Shown: positions 62,913-64,000 of the stretch, one piece after another | How the letters are laid out: each line of letters begins with the position of its first letter | How positions within the stretch are numbered: the first letter of the stretch is position 1 | Assembly: GCA_036874045.1 (NCBI GenBank) | Contig: CM072347.1 | Coordinates: forward strand, 622,501 to 686,500 | DNA length: 64,000 nt | Direction of reading: 5' to 3' | DNA from: Cymodocea nodosa | Taxonomy: Eukaryota > Streptophyta > Magnoliopsida > Alismatales > Cymodoceaceae | The notes under the pieces: generated by a model | What the model was told of the DNA's origin: nothing | What the model saw: the letters and a program-made list of their open reading frames with translations, nothing else | Databases searched by the model: none | Position numbers and translations under genes: made by a program

Positions 62913-64000
62913 TCATCCTTTGAAATGATCAAGGGCTCCGTCGCACAAGTCAGCGGACGACCAAGAAGATCATCCGCACGCCTCCGGTACGTTTGTGGTC
63001 AGGACTCGTTTAGCCTCCTTACCGGCGCCATCCACCGTAAATTACAAATATATTCTTGAACTTACTATTTTATCCTACAATCAATTGATAACGAGAGAGA
63101 AAGTTCATCCTTTGTTAACTCAGGTTTTATCCTTAAATCCTATATTTACATTTTCTTATTATTTCATATGATATTATTTGATAACAATCATCTTTTATCG
63201 TCATAAATTGTAAAATTCATATTTTAGGATAAAAGCTATATTTTATCATCATAAATCATATTACATCATTTTCTATTGTAAAAATCATATTTTGTGTATA
63301 AACTTGTGACGAGTATTGGACAATTGTATATAATCAAATTTATATTCTGTTACTTTTAGTTATTTTTTGTCACGTTCCTTAGTATATATAAATATTCATA
63401 TTTCTGTTAATTTTTTGTAATTTTCTCTTTCATTATTTTATATAACTTTTTGAATCTTTCTTCCTATTTCTTTTCATTAATTCCTGAAATAAGGCGGCGT
63501 ATGAGTTTGGTTGTGATCATTAATCCCACTTCGACCAATTCAAAGTATAATGTGCAAAAAGCAGAAATGCATATCCGCACGTAGCATTTTACAAATACAA
63601 CGTTTGCAAATTAAAGGCTATGAAAGAGGAAAATGAACTCTCTTTCTCTCGGTGTACCACGTGGAAGTAAGAATAAAGATGCCACTCATCGGCCAACCAT
63701 CTTCGTGGAAAAGGTTTGGTTGACGCTTACGGATGTAATTGTAATATGGCATTGAAGTAAATTTATACAAGTAATACCCGTAAATATAAAATAAGTCACA
63801 AATGTAGAATAATTTTATATAAATTAATGTAAAGAGTAAACTTTGATTAATAGATGATAAAACTTTTTACATATTATCAATTAATTTTAAGATAAAATGT
63901 TACGTTGAAAAAGTCCTGCATACCTGCAAATGCAAGCTGACGTGGGACAATCAAGTTACCGAAAGAACATTCTATTAATTTGATCATATGACGTACAAAG

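Larger units (their letters stand above)
1..64000. repeat. Head-to-tail tandem array of a 9,946-bp gene-bearing unit (6.4 copies)
   Basis: The sequence starting tcattattttaagtag recurs at 1, 9947, 19893, 29839, 39781, 49727 and 59673, and everything between recurs with it. The decarboxylase frame begins exactly 9,946 bp apart in every neighbouring pair except units 4 to 5, where the step is 9,942. All units have the same orientation. Each carries one intact decarboxylase, one inverted orphan promoter and one chromovirus relic. Differences I could find are about nine substitutions plus two small deletions in the window. The array continues past both ends, so total copy number and the original junction are unknown. 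The phase used here is only that of the window start. Confidence 0.98.
59673..64000. repeat. Array unit 7 (first 4,328 bp only, cut by window end)
   Basis: Add 59,672 to unit 1 coordinates. In this short stretch I see four private substitutions (A at 60242, T at 62508, C at 63335, G at 63667) and the C at 63916 shared with unit 6. That is more than in any complete unit. The decarboxylase and its promoter are included; the orphan promoter and the retroelement lie beyond the window. Confidence 0.95.

Noticed and set aside
1..64000. CRISPR array
   Set aside because: The repeats are nearly 10 kb and contain a eukaryotic gene and retroelement; there are no short repeats with unique spacers.
1..64000. 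tRNA or rRNA genes
   Set aside because: No cloverleaf-forming A/B-box sequence or rRNA-like block was recognised on either strand by eye.

Overview
This window is plant nuclear DNA, probably from a monocot. The gene is a plant group II aromatic amino acid decarboxylase in one 514-codon exon, its coding sequence is visibly GC-rich, the flanks are AT-rich, and the only other recognisable element is a decayed plant-type Ty3/gypsy chromovirus. Internal blocks of the protein resemble what I remember of rice tryptophan decarboxylase. I cannot name the species.

The whole window is one head-to-tail tandem array with a period of 9,946 bp: six complete units and 4,328 bp of a seventh. Units begin (in the arbitrary phase set by the window start) at 1, 9947, 19893, 29839, 39781, 49727 and 59673. 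Unit 4 is 4 bp shorter (9,942 bp). The array runs off both ends, so neither its true edges nor the real unit junction is visible. I found only about nine single-base differences and two tiny deletions across the window; microsatellites and the decarboxylase frame are otherwise constant.

Layout of a unit (unit 1 coordinates). 1-1363: AT-rich 3' flank, no gene. 1364-2908, minus strand: intact decarboxylase. 2909-3240: its 5' leader and promoter, with a TATTTAAA box and a G-box. 3241-4591: AT-rich spacer. 4592-4856, plus strand: a diverged, inverted copy of the decarboxylase promoter and leader whose homology stops at the start codon, so it has no gene. 4857-6449: gene-free DNA with microsatellites, a hairpin and a TTTAG-rich tract. 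6450 to about 9720, minus strand: a 5'-truncated chromovirus relic with one LTR and broken integrase/chromodomain, RNase H and reverse transcriptase segments. 9721-9946: unassigned, leading into the next unit.

The only gene likely to make a working protein is the decarboxylase, present seven times with the same orientation and promoter; six copies encode identical proteins and the seventh differs by L25M. The simplest reading is a very recent, or continually homogenised, amplification that raises dosage of an enzyme making aromatic monoamines (tryptamine or tyramine/dopamine). The relic retroelement and orphan promoter are passengers. The orphan promoter faces away from its own unit's gene and towards the antisense strand of the next one. 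An assembly loop or an extrachromosomal circle read as a concatemer are the main alternatives.
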